DNA of 64,000 nucleotides. It comes from JAKVCB01 sp963578605 (lineage in GTDB: Bacteria; Planctomycetota; Planctomycetia; Pirellulales; Lacipirellulaceae). Location of the stretch: the NCBI GenBank assembly GCA_963578605.1, contig CAUZEA010000012.1, positions 1 to 64,000 on the forward strand, given 5' to 3'. A program made the translations under genes and the position numbers. Of this stretch, positions 50,106-58,587 are shown piece after piece (position 1 is the stretch's first letter; the number at the start of each line of letters is the position of its first letter). A model generated the notes under the pieces. The model worked only from the letters and a program-made list of their open reading frames with translations. It was not told where the DNA came from and made no database searches.

Positions 50106-51446
50106 TTAGGAGGCGAGCAACCGACGGAGTTCGGTAATGATGGCGGTTGCCTGATCGTCGAGCGGGAGGGTGGTACTGGTGCCGTTGACGAGATCTTTCA
50201 CCTGGCATTGCCCGGTGTTGAGTTCGTCAGGTCCGGCGATCAGGGCGGCACGGAAGCCTCGTCGATCGGCATACTGCAGCTGTTTCCCAAGTTTTTTTGG
50301 TTCGGGGAAAACTTCCACCCCAAACCCGGCAGCACGAACCTGGGAGGCCAACAGGAGATAGTCCCCGAGGCGGTGGGCGTCGAAGTACGGCACAAAGACT
50401 TCGGCAGGTGTGCGAGTGGTTTCGATCATGCCGAGTTCTTGCATAGCGGCGAGAAGTCGATCGAGTCCGAGTGACGCGCCAACGCCGGGCAATTGCTGGT
50501 TGGTATAGAGTTCAGCAAGGTTATCGTAACGGCCTCCGCTCGCGACGCTGCCGATGCCGGGCAGGTCGTCCAGTACGGTTTCGTAGACGGTGCCGGTGTA
50601 GTAGTCGAGGCCGCGCGCGATCGAAGGATCGAGTTTCAAGTGTTCTGTTGCAACTCCACCGGCAGTTACGGTGGCGAGGAGATCGGCTAGTCGCTGGACA
50701 CCTTCTTCGCCGCGATCATTGCCGGCGATCAAATCGTGCAGTTGGCTGAGGATCTGGTCATTGGAACCTTGCAGATCGGCCAGGGCTACAAGCTGCCGGG
50801 CCTGTTGCGTCGTGGCTTGGGCTGTTTGTTGGATTTCGTCGATCACGCGATCGGGTCCAATTTTTGCTAACTTGTCGAGTCCGCGCAGGACTTCTTTTGC
50901 CTGGTTTTCAAGTTCAATTTTTTCCAAAAGGCCGGAGAGGACCAATCGGTTATTGATGTGGATGGTAAATTTTTCGAATCCAATTGCGCGTAACAGGTCG
51001 TGGATGACGAGCGTTGTTTCTATATCGGCGGCCGGGCTCAGCGTGCCGATCGTATCGAAATCACACTGCATGAATTCGCGATAACGGCCCCGCTGCGTAT
51101 TCTCACCGCGCCAGACCGTGGCGATGTGGTAGCGTTTGAACGGGGTTCCTAAATCTCCGATGTGTTGAGCGACAAAGCGGGCCAACGGGACGGTCAGATC
51201 GAACCGCATGCCGACTGCCCGGCCACCAGAATCTTCGAACTGGTAGAGTTGTTTATCCGTTTCGTCGCTTCCCTTGCCGCGCAGGATTTCCAGGTATTCC
51301 AAGGCAGGGGTATCGATGGGGCTGAAGCCGTACGATCGATAAACACGTCGGGCAATTTCCATCATCCGCTCGCGCGGGATCATCGCTTCCGGGAGAAAGT
51401 CTCGAAACCCTTTCAGCGTTCTGGGTTGGATCAAAGGTTTACTCAT
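50106..51446 (-). CDS. hisS: Histidyl-tRNA synthetase
   Basis: A 446-residue class II synthetase charging tRNA-His. Motif 1 region: LKGFRDFLPEAMIPRERMME. Motif 2: YHIATVWRGENTQRGRYREF then QCDFDTIG. The HisA-specific GLDYYTGTVYETV, motif 3 GASLGLDRLLAAM and a C-terminal anticodon-binding domain (FVPYFDAHRLGDYLLLASQ) follow. ATG 51446 (MSKPLIQPRTL) is chosen because the open frame to 51692 lacks family sequence. It lies 23 bases downstream of the YkgJ-family gene on the same strand. Confidence 0.96.
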   Translation of the reverse strand: MSKPLIQPRTLKGFRDFLPEAMIPRERMMEIARRVYRSYGFSPIDTPALEYLEILRGKGSDETDKQLYQFEDSGGRAVGMRFDLTVPLARFVAQHIGDLGTPFKRYHIATVWRGENTQRGRYREFMQCDFDTIGTLSPAADIETTLVIHDLLRAIGFEKFTIHINNRLVLSGLLEKIELENQAKEVLRGLDKLAKIGPDRVIDEIQQTAQATTQQARQLVALADLQGSNDQILSQLHDLIAGNDRGEEGVQRLADLLATVTAGGVATEHLKLDPSIARGLDYYTGTVYETVLDDLPGIGSVASGGRYDNLAELYTNQQLPGVGASLGLDRLLAAMQELGMIETTRTPAEVFVPYFDAHRLGDYLLLASQVRAAGFGVEVFPEPKKLGKQLQYADRRGFRAALIAGPDELNTGQCQVKDLVNGTSTTLPLDDQATAIITELRRLLAS

Positions 51447-51469
51447 GGTGTGCTGGTTCGTACGAGCGG

Positions 51470-51913
51470 CTACGAAAGGATTGACAGCAAGGGTGGCTTT
51501 GGGCTGCGGATACTTTGTCCCTTCTTTTGGAGTACGGCTTCCGTGTACTCGACGACCTGGTCGGCCGCTTCCAGGTAGAAATCGTATGTCCAATCGTCTT
51601 CGTATTCGCAGTCCGTGGTGGTATAGTCGCGACAGATTTGGGGGCGCGTTTTGTAGATGCCGCAGCGATGATCGGGTTGCAAATGCTCGCACACCGTATG
51701 CACAAGCAGATACCAGTCATCATCTTCTTTGAATACGGTGGCTTTGTCGTGCAGCAAGTACCAGCGGATGTAATCAAAGTCGGCAACTGTCTCGGGAGTT
51801 TCGATGACCATCGCGAAATAACGGCAGCATTTAGCCGTACAGTGCTCGCAGAGAACCTCGCCCTCGGGCAAATCTTTGCGGTGTATTTTTTTGCGTCCCA
51901 AAGGTGCAGACAT
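51470..51913 (-). CDS. YkgJ-family cysteine-cluster protein
   Basis: A 147-residue soluble protein with the YkgJ (zinc/iron-chelating) cysteine pattern: CEHCTAKCCRYFAM near residue 22, then VCEHLQPDHRCGIYKTRPQI CRDY. It probably binds a metal, possibly iron-sulfur or zinc. The function is not known. It is directly upstream of hisS (23 bases) on the same strand. Confidence 0.85.
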   Translation of the reverse strand: MSAPLGRKKIHRKDLPEGEVLCEHCTAKCCRYFAMVIETPETVADFDYIRWYLLHDKATVFKEDDDWYLLVHTVCEHLQPDHRCGIYKTRPQICRDYTTTDCEYEDDWTYDFYLEAADQVVEYTEAVLQKKGQSIRSPKPPLLSILS

Positions 51914-52081
51914 CTCAAGCCTTCATCAAAAGGGGCTGATAGGGTGGTTTGAACGGATACCAGGATACCGGATCTCTATGAATCGATGCTAGACGCGCAC
52001 CCGGGCTGGCTGGTGTGGGCAGTGCCCAGCGCGATCGAGGGCCGGTCGGCGACAAGCGACCGGATCGTCTGCCCGGTGGGA

Positions 52082-52657
52082 TCAGGCTACCCACGATTCG
52101 GCTTTGTAGAGCATGCGGAGGAGGCTTTCTTCGCTGGTCAGGGCTTCAACCTCTGCCGGCGTGAACCAACGTAGATCATGAGATTCATCACTCACCCGAA
52201 TGGGATCGTCGGATTCAGCGATCAGCAAGAACCGGATATCGTGGTGTTCGTGAGCGCCTTCAAGCAGTTTTCCAGACGGGTCGCGGCGTTCGGGAATCGT
52301 GTGGACATCGACATCGAGCGGGAGCAGAGATTCGTCTTGGAGGACAAACCTGAACTGTCGGATTCCCGATTCTTCCTGGGCTTCGCGAAGCGCCACTTGT
52401 TCAACGTGGACTTGACCGTCGGCATGACCCCCCAACTGGAGCCATCGCTTGAGTTTGCGATGGTGGGTCAGCAGGATGTGTTGTCGATCGGTTGCCAGGA
52501 TCCAGGCCGATCCGGTGAGATGACCCGGCTGGCACGTCCGCTCAAAACAATTGGCCCGACTTTCGACCAGTTGGCGAATCTTTTCGATCACCCCATGTTC
52601 GTTTGGGTAGCGGTGCTGGTATCGGTCCAGGAATTCGAGTAGGGGCCTGCGGTGCAT
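52082..52657 (-). CDS. NUDIX hydrolase
   Basis: A 191-residue protein. The Nudix box is GHADGQVHVEQVALREAQEESGI, matching G-x5-E-x7-REUxEExGU with a Val where the first Glu would be near the start of the box but with the REAQEESG core intact. SAWILATDRQHILLTHHRKL precedes it. NUDIX enzymes cleave nucleoside diphosphates linked to a second group. The substrate cannot be predicted. Confidence 0.85.
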   Translation of the reverse strand: MHRRPLLEFLDRYQHRYPNEHGVIEKIRQLVESRANCFERTCQPGHLTGSAWILATDRQHILLTHHRKLKRWLQLGGHADGQVHVEQVALREAQEESGIRQFRFVLQDESLLPLDVDVHTIPERRDPSGKLLEGAHEHHDIRFLLIAESDDPIRVSDESHDLRWFTPAEVEALTSEESLLRMLYKAESWVA

Positions 52658-52714
52658 GGTGGCCTAAATTGTCACCCCCACCGAAAGATTGCTCAAGGGG
52701 TTGTGTTTGTTACC

Positions 52715-53527
52715 TCAATCGTTTGCACCTTCTGTGATCCGGCCGGTGAATTGAGAGCCAATGAGAAAACGCCGGGAATCGGGGAAATCGGTGAGCGTGG
52801 CGTGCCTGATTTCAGCAGACAAATTAATTACCGTCGGCCCGCGGCTTAACTTGATCACATAGTCTTGGGTAACTGGTGGGTTGTCCAGGAAGAAGCTGAT
52901 TCCGCGCGCTCCAATATTCCTGCATTCCACCTCAATAAAGCAGTCGTTGGTGGGCAGATGGCGGCCGTCGAATGGGGCAACACGTTGCCGTTGCCGATAA
53001 TCGGGACGCCGCTCTGACCGACGGTCGACCGCTTCGTCTCCAAGATCATAGGTCGCATTGAGTCGGGCGAGTTGTTGCTTCAGCTTGGCTGAAGTTTCCC
53101 GGGACCTGGTGAGGTGGTTTCCCACGACGAACTCGTTCGTCAGGTCGATGCCAGTTAGCAGGATTGCGGGGAGCGTTTGCTCAACAGTCTCGAGGCCTAT
53201 GCCCGACCAGCGAATTCGTTTTTGGTTACCATGCTTCGTCTGCAGACAGGTTTCAAAGCGGTCGACTAGTTCACCGGAGATTATTTGGTTGATCTTCGCC
53301 TGGAGTGCGTCGGCTTCTCCTGGTAAAGCAACGGTATCGGCCAGATTGCGGTTGACGAGTTCTGCGATGGAAAAACCGGTTTGTTCGACGCAGGTGCCAT
53401 TGCAATCGAGAATTGTTCCCCGTACCGAAAGCGTGAAAACCATCGCCTCGATCGATTGCAGGAGCGGAAAATATTTCGAATCGGTTGCAATCGTTGGTGG
53501 ATCAGGTCGTTGGAACGTGTTGGCCAT
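52715..53527 (-). CDS. PAS domain fused to a PilZ-like domain
   Basis: A 270-residue protein. The N-terminal part (about residues 20-130) is a PAS domain (MVFTLSVRGTILDCNGTCVE; GFSIAELVNRNLADTV). After a linker with ETSAKLKQQLARLNATY, residues about 165-265 resemble PilZ: RRSERRPDYRQRQRVAPFDG and ECRNIGARGISFFLDNP, then RRFLIGSQFTGRI. The PilZ cyclic-di-GMP residues (RxxxR and D/NxSxxG) are partly kept; the second motif is NIGARG, with Gly in place of Ser. No GGDEF or EAL domain is nearby. Confidence 0.75.
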   Translation of the reverse strand: MANTFQRPDPPTIATDSKYFPLLQSIEAMVFTLSVRGTILDCNGTCVEQTGFSIAELVNRNLADTVALPGEADALQAKINQIISGELVDRFETCLQTKHGNQKRIRWSGIGLETVEQTLPAILLTGIDLTNEFVVGNHLTRSRETSAKLKQQLARLNATYDLGDEAVDRRSERRPDYRQRQRVAPFDGRHLPTNDCFIEVECRNIGARGISFFLDNPPVTQDYVIKLSRGPTVINLSAEIRHATLTDFPDSRRFLIGSQFTGRITEGAND

Positions 53528-53737
53528 AACTGGGATTTGTCCTCAAGAAGAAGCAACGCGGGCCTACAAAGCTAGCTTATTTCGGTACTTTGCAGCCTGT
53601 GGTGGGAGGATGATTCAAATCGAACTCAACTGCGAAGTGGGCTGGGAGAAGCGTCACAATCGCCACAAACAGTTTTCATCAGCAGGATCGGATGGCCCCA
53701 TCATGAGACTGCAGAGATAGCCACTTGAGCGTAGCCG

Positions 53738-54481
53738 TCAAAGAATCCGAGTCCAGCTTTCCTGAAGGTAGCGGGTGGTCGCCAGCTTGAGTGTTTGTTC
53801 ACGAGGCCAGTCGGTTAAAAAGTCATCTGCTTCCCACGCTTCGAAGATTGCTTCGCGCAGAGTTTCGATTGGGACGGACAAGTTAACCACGAATTGGTCG
53901 TGCGAACGCTGTTGTCGATATTCCGGTTGTCGCGGTGGCGTACGTAAACAAGTGGTGATGAGCGAGAGATCGAAGTTACTAAGCAGCGTCCCATGATAGA
54001 GAAAGTGATTTCGTTTAGCCCGCATGCTATTTCCGGAGAACTTCCATCCCGGGTGACTGCCCGTAAGTGAGGGTTGCAAGACGAGATCGCTTGTGCCGGA
54101 AAAATCGATATTCGGGACCAGTGGTCGCAGTGCCTTGAGCATCCGATCCAGCACGCCGGAATGAGCCTGATTGATTGGGCGGAGTTCTGGTCGCCGGTGG
54201 TAGCTGAGAACAACGGCGTACATCAGGCAACCTGGCCCGGTAACAATGGCAGCCCCACCACTGGATCTCCGGAGGGCAGGAATACCCCGCTGTTGACAGG
54301 CGGCAAGATCGACTTCCTGTTCAAGTCTGGAGGAACGACCGACAACGACAAATGGCACGTCGGGTTCCCAGAGGCGTACAATTTCCACACCGCCCGGCTG
54401 CAATTCGGCCCAGTCCAGCAGGGCCTCGTCCAGGGCCAGATTTTTGGCGGGGGAATCGAGTGAAACACCGAGACGGTACAT
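53738..54481 (-). CDS. Lipoate-protein ligase A / biotin-lipoate ligase family protein
   Basis: A 247-residue protein of the LplA/BPL fold. Evidence: LALDEALLDW near the N terminus, VVVGRSSRLEQEVDLAACQQ, the substrate-pocket motif RRSSGGAAIVTGPGCLMY, and KFSGNSMRAKRNHFLYHGTL with the conserved lysine. MYRLGVSLD at ATG 54481 is the best start. It could attach lipoate to dehydrogenase E2 or the glycine-cleavage H protein. Whether it is an LplA or an octanoyltransferase (LipM-like) cannot be told from sequence alone. Confidence 0.85.
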   Translation of the reverse strand: MYRLGVSLDSPAKNLALDEALLDWAELQPGGVEIVRLWEPDVPFVVVGRSSRLEQEVDLAACQQRGIPALRRSSGGAAIVTGPGCLMYAVVLSYHRRPELRPINQAHSGVLDRMLKALRPLVPNIDFSGTSDLVLQPSLTGSHPGWKFSGNSMRAKRNHFLYHGTLLSNFDLSLITTCLRTPPRQPEYRQQRSHDQFVVNLSVPIETLREAIFEAWEADDFLTDWPREQTLKLATTRYLQESWTRIL

Positions 54482-54607
54482 GATTGGCAGGCGTTGGGTA
54501 GGGGGTGCTAGGCGCAGGATCGCCAATGTTGGATTCTAGGGGGTGGTGACTCTGGAACCAACCAGTCCCCAACTCCTTTGTTTCCAATCCTTGAGCCATC
54601 CGTAACC

Positions 54608-55672
54608 ATGTCTGATTCGAGTCTATCCAGCGATTCCACGGGCCACCCGTCAGGGCCCCATTACCCCGACGACCAATTGCCGCCAGTTGAACCACCGTCG
54701 GCAGGGTTCATTCTGCAGTTGTTTGTGATTCCCGGGGTGATCGTGGTAGTAATTGTAGCGGTTTGGCTCATGTTCAGCTGGATTGCCCACCATGCTTCGA
54801 CCCGCCCGGAAGATGTCGTACAGGGCTTGCGAGGCTCTGGCCCGGCGCGTTGGCAGCGGGCAAACGAACTAGCCGACATGCTTCGCAACAGCCGCCATAC
54901 TGAATTTCGCCGCAACTCTAACGCGGCAATGCAACTTGCGGAGATCCTCCAACGCGAGTTGACGACAGCGACGTCTCCGGGTGGGATGGAACCTGGAGCG
55001 GTGAATTTACGATATTTTATTTGTCGCGCGTTGGGGGAATTTGAAGTAGCGGATGGGTTAGAGGTACTGATTGAGGCGGCGACAACCTCTCGCGACCCGC
55101 GCGAACAATGGGTCCGGCGAGGCGCCATCCAGGCAATAGCCGTGCTTGGTTATCATCTGCAGCAAAGCAATCCAAACGGCCTGTCGGAGTACGCCACGCT
55201 CGAACCGACATTAATTCTACTGGCGAATGAAGAAAACGAACTGATTCGCTCTGAAACAGCGTTTGCGTTAGGGCGGATCGGGACCCCGGGCATGATGAAG
55301 CAACTGGAGATCATGATCGACGACCCCCATTCCGACACGCGCTACAATGCAGCTGTTGCCCTGGCTCAACAAGGCAATGCGATTGCGATCGAAACGCTCG
55401 CCGAGATGCTCGATAGCGAAGAGCTGGGTAGTGCGACGGAGGAGCCCGACCCGCAGTCACAGTTTGTCAAGCGGGCAGTCATTATGAAAAACGCGATGCA
55501 GGGCACCGTTGAGCTTGCCCGGCAGAATTCCGAGTCCGACTTGTCATCAATCACACAGGCCCTGCAAGAGATCGTAACTGCCAATCCAACCGAATTGTAC
55601 GAATCCCGAATCGACCCGCATGTGCAGGCCAAAGCGAAACGAACACTTGAGCATTTACAGGGAATACCTTGA
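54608..55672 (+). CDS. Membrane-anchored HEAT-repeat protein
   Basis: A 354-residue protein. A Ser/Pro-rich N terminus (about 40 residues) and one transmembrane segment (FVIPGVIVVVIVAVWLMFSW, about 45-65) precede HEAT-type repeats: EFEVADGLEVLIEAATTSRD, AIQAIAVLGYHLQQ, LILLANEENELIRSETAFAL GRIG and NAAVALAQQGNAIAIETLAE. HEAT arrays are usually protein-binding scaffolds. The partner is unknown. It is divergent from the lipoate ligase gene. Confidence 0.82.
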   Translation: MSDSSLSSDSTGHPSGPHYPDDQLPPVEPPSAGFILQLFVIPGVIVVVIVAVWLMFSWIAHHASTRPEDVVQGLRGSGPARWQRANELADMLRNSRHTEFRRNSNAAMQLAEILQRELTTATSPGGMEPGAVNLRYFICRALGEFEVADGLEVLIEAATTSRDPREQWVRRGAIQAIAVLGYHLQQSNPNGLSEYATLEPTLILLANEENELIRSETAFALGRIGTPGMMKQLEIMIDDPHSDTRYNAAVALAQQGNAIAIETLAEMLDSEELGSATEEPDPQSQFVKRAVIMKNAMQGTVELARQNSESDLSSITQALQEIVTANPTELYESRIDPHVQAKAKRTLEHLQGIP

Positions 55673-56046
55673 CACCTTGCAACGTTGCCGGCGATTATCA
55701 ATTTTCCCGATTTGCGTTTTGAGCGCGGGCAACTTCTTCAGGTTGTACGGGTTGTGACGTTTTGCCGACAAAATTTTATTGGCTGTTCAGGGTGTTGTCA
55801 GCTTGTCCCTGGCTCGGCTGTCGGTTCAAAATGGATTGGACTTGAGAATTTTTTCTAATCGCAAGTTGTTGTCCCGTCAGAACTTGGCGGGTGTGATAGC
55901 TTGCAAGCGGATCTTTAGTCATTTGCCTTGCGGTGGTTTAGCCTGCAGAGTTGAGACGAAGGGTTGCGCACCCGAGGGATTACAGCCCTTGTCGGGTCTC
56001 GCTAGGACGCGGACAACATCTTTAAAACAGCAAACAGGTCGGGTGC
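55673..56046. other. Leader of the Cys-rich repeat lipoprotein gene
   Basis: About 375 bases between the HEAT gene and the repeat lipoprotein. No gene, clear promoter pair or ribosome binding site is visible. Short plus-strand frames here have no domain character. Confidence 0.4.
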
Positions 56047-57213
56047 ATGACAATTCGTATAGCTATTGTTTTGATTGGGTTGACGTTGATAGCCTGCGGG
56101 GCAAATCCGGGTGAGGCACTGGCGTCCTGTGGTCAGGAATATCGCATCGTTTGTAAGACGGTCTACGAGGAGCGGGAAGTTACTTACTATCGGATCGAGC
56201 AGGAGACCGTGTGCGAGCAACGCCAGGTTGTTCGTCGAGTCCCGGTCTGGGAAACAGAGGCCCGAGAGCGCCGTTATACGGTCCTCAAGCCAGTTCGCGA
56301 AACGCAGGTGCGGGAAGAGCGATATTGCGTACAGCGGCCAGTATGGGAGACCGTGGTCCGCGACTGCAGTTATGATCAGGTTCGGACCGTCAGCGAGACA
56401 TGTGAGCGTGAAGAACGATATTGCGTACAGCGACCGGTTTGGGAAACCAGCTGTCGCGAAGAGCGGTATTGTGTCCAGCGACCGGTTTGGGAAACCGCCG
56501 AGCGTCAGATTTGCCGTACCGTCATGCGACCAGTAACGACTTGTCGTACCGTTTTGCGAGACCAGGGATGTTGGGGGACCCAGTGTGTGGCCGTACCGGG
56601 TGCCGTCTCCCCGCCCCGTTTGACCTGGTTGTCCTCCACGGAGGTTGTGAACCCTCAGACGGGACAAGTCCAAATTCAACGGGGGGGATTCAACTGGGCC
56701 AGGTATCAGGCACCACCACAACAGGTGGCGCAGCGTGTGTGGCGACCGAATATCGTAGCAGAACAAGTCTCCGAGACTCGATATGTTCCTCAGCAGGTTG
56801 TCGAGCGGGTGCCGTATCAGGTTTGCCGGATGGTGACCGAGGAGCGGGTCCGCAAAGTACCCGTACGAACCTGCCGAATGGTGACCGAGGAGTGTGTCCG
56901 CAAGGTACCGTATACGGTTTGCCGCCAAGTTACCGAGCGAATTGAGCGCAAAGTGCCGGTACAAGTTTGTCGGATGATCACCGAGGAACGTGTCCGCAAG
57001 GTGCCGTACACGGTCTGCCGGATGGTGGCCGAAGAGTGTGTCGAACCCTATGAGGTTCGCGTGTGCCGCTACGAATGCCGTCAGGAAACGATCGAAGAAC
57101 CACGTACAGTGTGTAAACGTGTTCCAGTGACGTACACGTATCGTGTACCAAAGACCATCACGGTTCGCGTGCCGTGCGATTCTTGTGACCCGTGCTGCGA
57201 CCCGTGTGGTTAG
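56047..57213 (+). CDS. Cysteine/arginine-rich repeat lipoprotein (planctomycete envelope type)
   Basis: A 388-residue protein. The N terminus MTIRIAIVLIGLTLIACG has a lipobox (LIAC), so it should be a Lgt substrate. The rest is made of ~14- and ~20-residue repeats rich in Tyr, Arg, Glu, Val and Cys: about four copies of EERYCVQRPVWET-like units (about 75-165), and about five of VCRMVTEERVRKVPYTVCR-like units (about 255-345). It ends CDSCDPCCDPCG. A spacer of about 60 residues separates the two repeat blocks. Regularly spaced cysteines suggest disulfide cross-linking in the envelope. The function is unknown. Confidence 0.82.
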   Translation: MTIRIAIVLIGLTLIACGANPGEALASCGQEYRIVCKTVYEEREVTYYRIEQETVCEQRQVVRRVPVWETEARERRYTVLKPVRETQVREERYCVQRPVWETVVRDCSYDQVRTVSETCEREERYCVQRPVWETSCREERYCVQRPVWETAERQICRTVMRPVTTCRTVLRDQGCWGTQCVAVPGAVSPPRLTWLSSTEVVNPQTGQVQIQRGGFNWARYQAPPQQVAQRVWRPNIVAEQVSETRYVPQQVVERVPYQVCRMVTEERVRKVPVRTCRMVTEECVRKVPYTVCRQVTERIERKVPVQVCRMITEERVRKVPYTVCRMVAEECVEPYEVRVCRYECRQETIEEPRTVCKRVPVTYTYRVPKTITVRVPCDSCDPCCDPCG

Positions 57214-57256
57214 GACCACTCGTGCGGTTAAGACTACTCATGCGGTTAAGACGAGA
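57203..57256. repeat. 18-bp tandem repeat spanning the stop of the repeat lipoprotein
   Basis: Three 18-base units: 57203-57220, 57221-57238 and 57239-57256 (core CGTGCGGTTAAGACTACT). The first includes the stop codon TAG (57211-57213) and encodes the last residues; the other two lie in the non-coding 3' region. It is the same arrangement as at the end of ptsI. Confidence 0.88.
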
Positions 57257-57448
57257 GGTCTTTTAACACGGGGAATGGGTCCCTCGGCCGTCAGCGTACC
57301 CAGCCGCAGCAGGTCTCTTGTCGCTGTTGCTGCGAGTGGATCTTCACTTCGCCCTTACGACCCTCTCACCTCGGCGCGTCAAATATGTCACAATGAGGTT
57401 GCCAATCCCGGGAACGGGTAACCCTTTTAACTGGCGTGGAGCGAGAGC

Positions 57449-58363
57449 GTGGCGACCGAAGACCCAACCGAAGACGTGCGTGGTTTGTACACGGCTGCCA
57501 TGCTTGCCGAATTGATGGGGGTTTCGGTATCTGCAATTCGACGATGGATTCGCCGGAATTATTTGGTTGCTTCGGTTGAAGTGCATCGGGTGACCTATCT
57601 GGCTCCGGGGGAGTTGCATGTTGCGAGACTCCTTGCCGAGATCTTGAATTCTGGCTGCTCGCTTGCTGGTATCGACACAAAGATGGGCGAACTTGCCAGG
57701 GTCTTGCCGGGGGTAGCCAGGCCACTTTGTGAACTGCCAATGGTCGTAGAAGGTCAGCAGTTGCTTTTGCGGCGTGGCGATGAGCTGAGTGAACCGAGCG
57801 GGCAATTGCTGCTGAACTTCGACGCTACTTCGGATCAAGGTGACGCCGCTTCCCTAATCCAGTCCATTCCGTTTGACAAAGAGAGCATTTCAACAGGGGA
57901 TGGCTACGGTGTTGAGCAACTCCGCGAATTAGCGGGTGAACTCGAAGCCGAGGGTGACCTCAAAGGTGCCTTGGACTTTTATCGGTCGATTGTGGTTGCG
58001 GGCAGCGGTGCTGCCGAGGACCACTTTGCCTTGGGTAATTTGCTGTACCAAACCGGTGATCTCTCTGCTGCCCGCGAGCGGTTCTATGTGGCAATTGAGC
58101 TGGCTGACGATTATATCGAGGCGCGGCTTAACCTTGGTTGTGTACTCGTGGAACTCAACGAGCCAGACCTTGCCGAAGCTGCGTATCGAGGGGCCTTGGA
58201 TTGTCACCCGGATTACGCCGACGTTCACTATCACTTGGCACGGCTTTTGGACCAGTTGGGGCGTTGTAACGAGGCATTGAATCATTGGGCCCATTTTCGC
58301 GATTTGACACCAGAAAGCCCCTGGGCCGAGGAGGCACAAGATCGGCTTTCGGCAGTCGAGTAG
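57449..58363 (+). CDS. MerR-type helix-turn-helix protein with C-terminal TPR repeats
   Basis: A 304-residue protein starting at GTG 57449, with GGAG at 57438-57441. The N-terminal ~80 residues have a MerR-like winged helix (AAMLAELMGVSVSAIRRWIR RNYL; APGELHVARLLAEILNSG). After a linker (about 85-155), the C-terminal half is TPR: LAGELEAEGDLKGALDFYRS, HFALGNLLYQTGDLSAARER, EARLNLGCVLVELNEPDLAE and DVHYHLARLLDQLGRCNEAL. The DNA-binding part suggests a transcription regulator, and the TPRs suggest a protein ligand or partner. Its target is unknown. Confidence 0.82.
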   Translation: MATEDPTEDVRGLYTAAMLAELMGVSVSAIRRWIRRNYLVASVEVHRVTYLAPGELHVARLLAEILNSGCSLAGIDTKMGELARVLPGVARPLCELPMVVEGQQLLLRRGDELSEPSGQLLLNFDATSDQGDAASLIQSIPFDKESISTGDGYGVEQLRELAGELEAEGDLKGALDFYRSIVVAGSGAAEDHFALGNLLYQTGDLSAARERFYVAIELADDYIEARLNLGCVLVELNEPDLAEAAYRGALDCHPDYADVHYHLARLLDQLGRCNEALNHWAHFRDLTPESPWAEEAQDRLSAVE

Positions 58364-58587
58364 CCGGATGGGGCTGGACCGGCAAGGGCGTTGGAGTTGG
58401 GACCTGGTAGTGATGGAAAGGGGATTCGTGGTAGGAGCGGGACCCGGTTGGCCCGGCCTTCTGGAGACGTTCGACGGTGGTAAAAAGGTTGCGATCGGAC
58501 GTCCGCTGGGGTTGTCACGTCGGCTTGTGGGTCGGCAGAATGAAGTGTTGAGCGCATTGTGCTACGTCCCGTTGCGAAACAAGTGCC

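Noticed and set aside
56002..57219. Long minus-strand ORF (405 residues) opposite the Cys-rich repeat lipoprotein
   Set aside because: It is a shadow created by the regular repeats of the plus-strand gene. Its translation has no signal or domain, and the plus strand has a lipobox and cysteine pattern.
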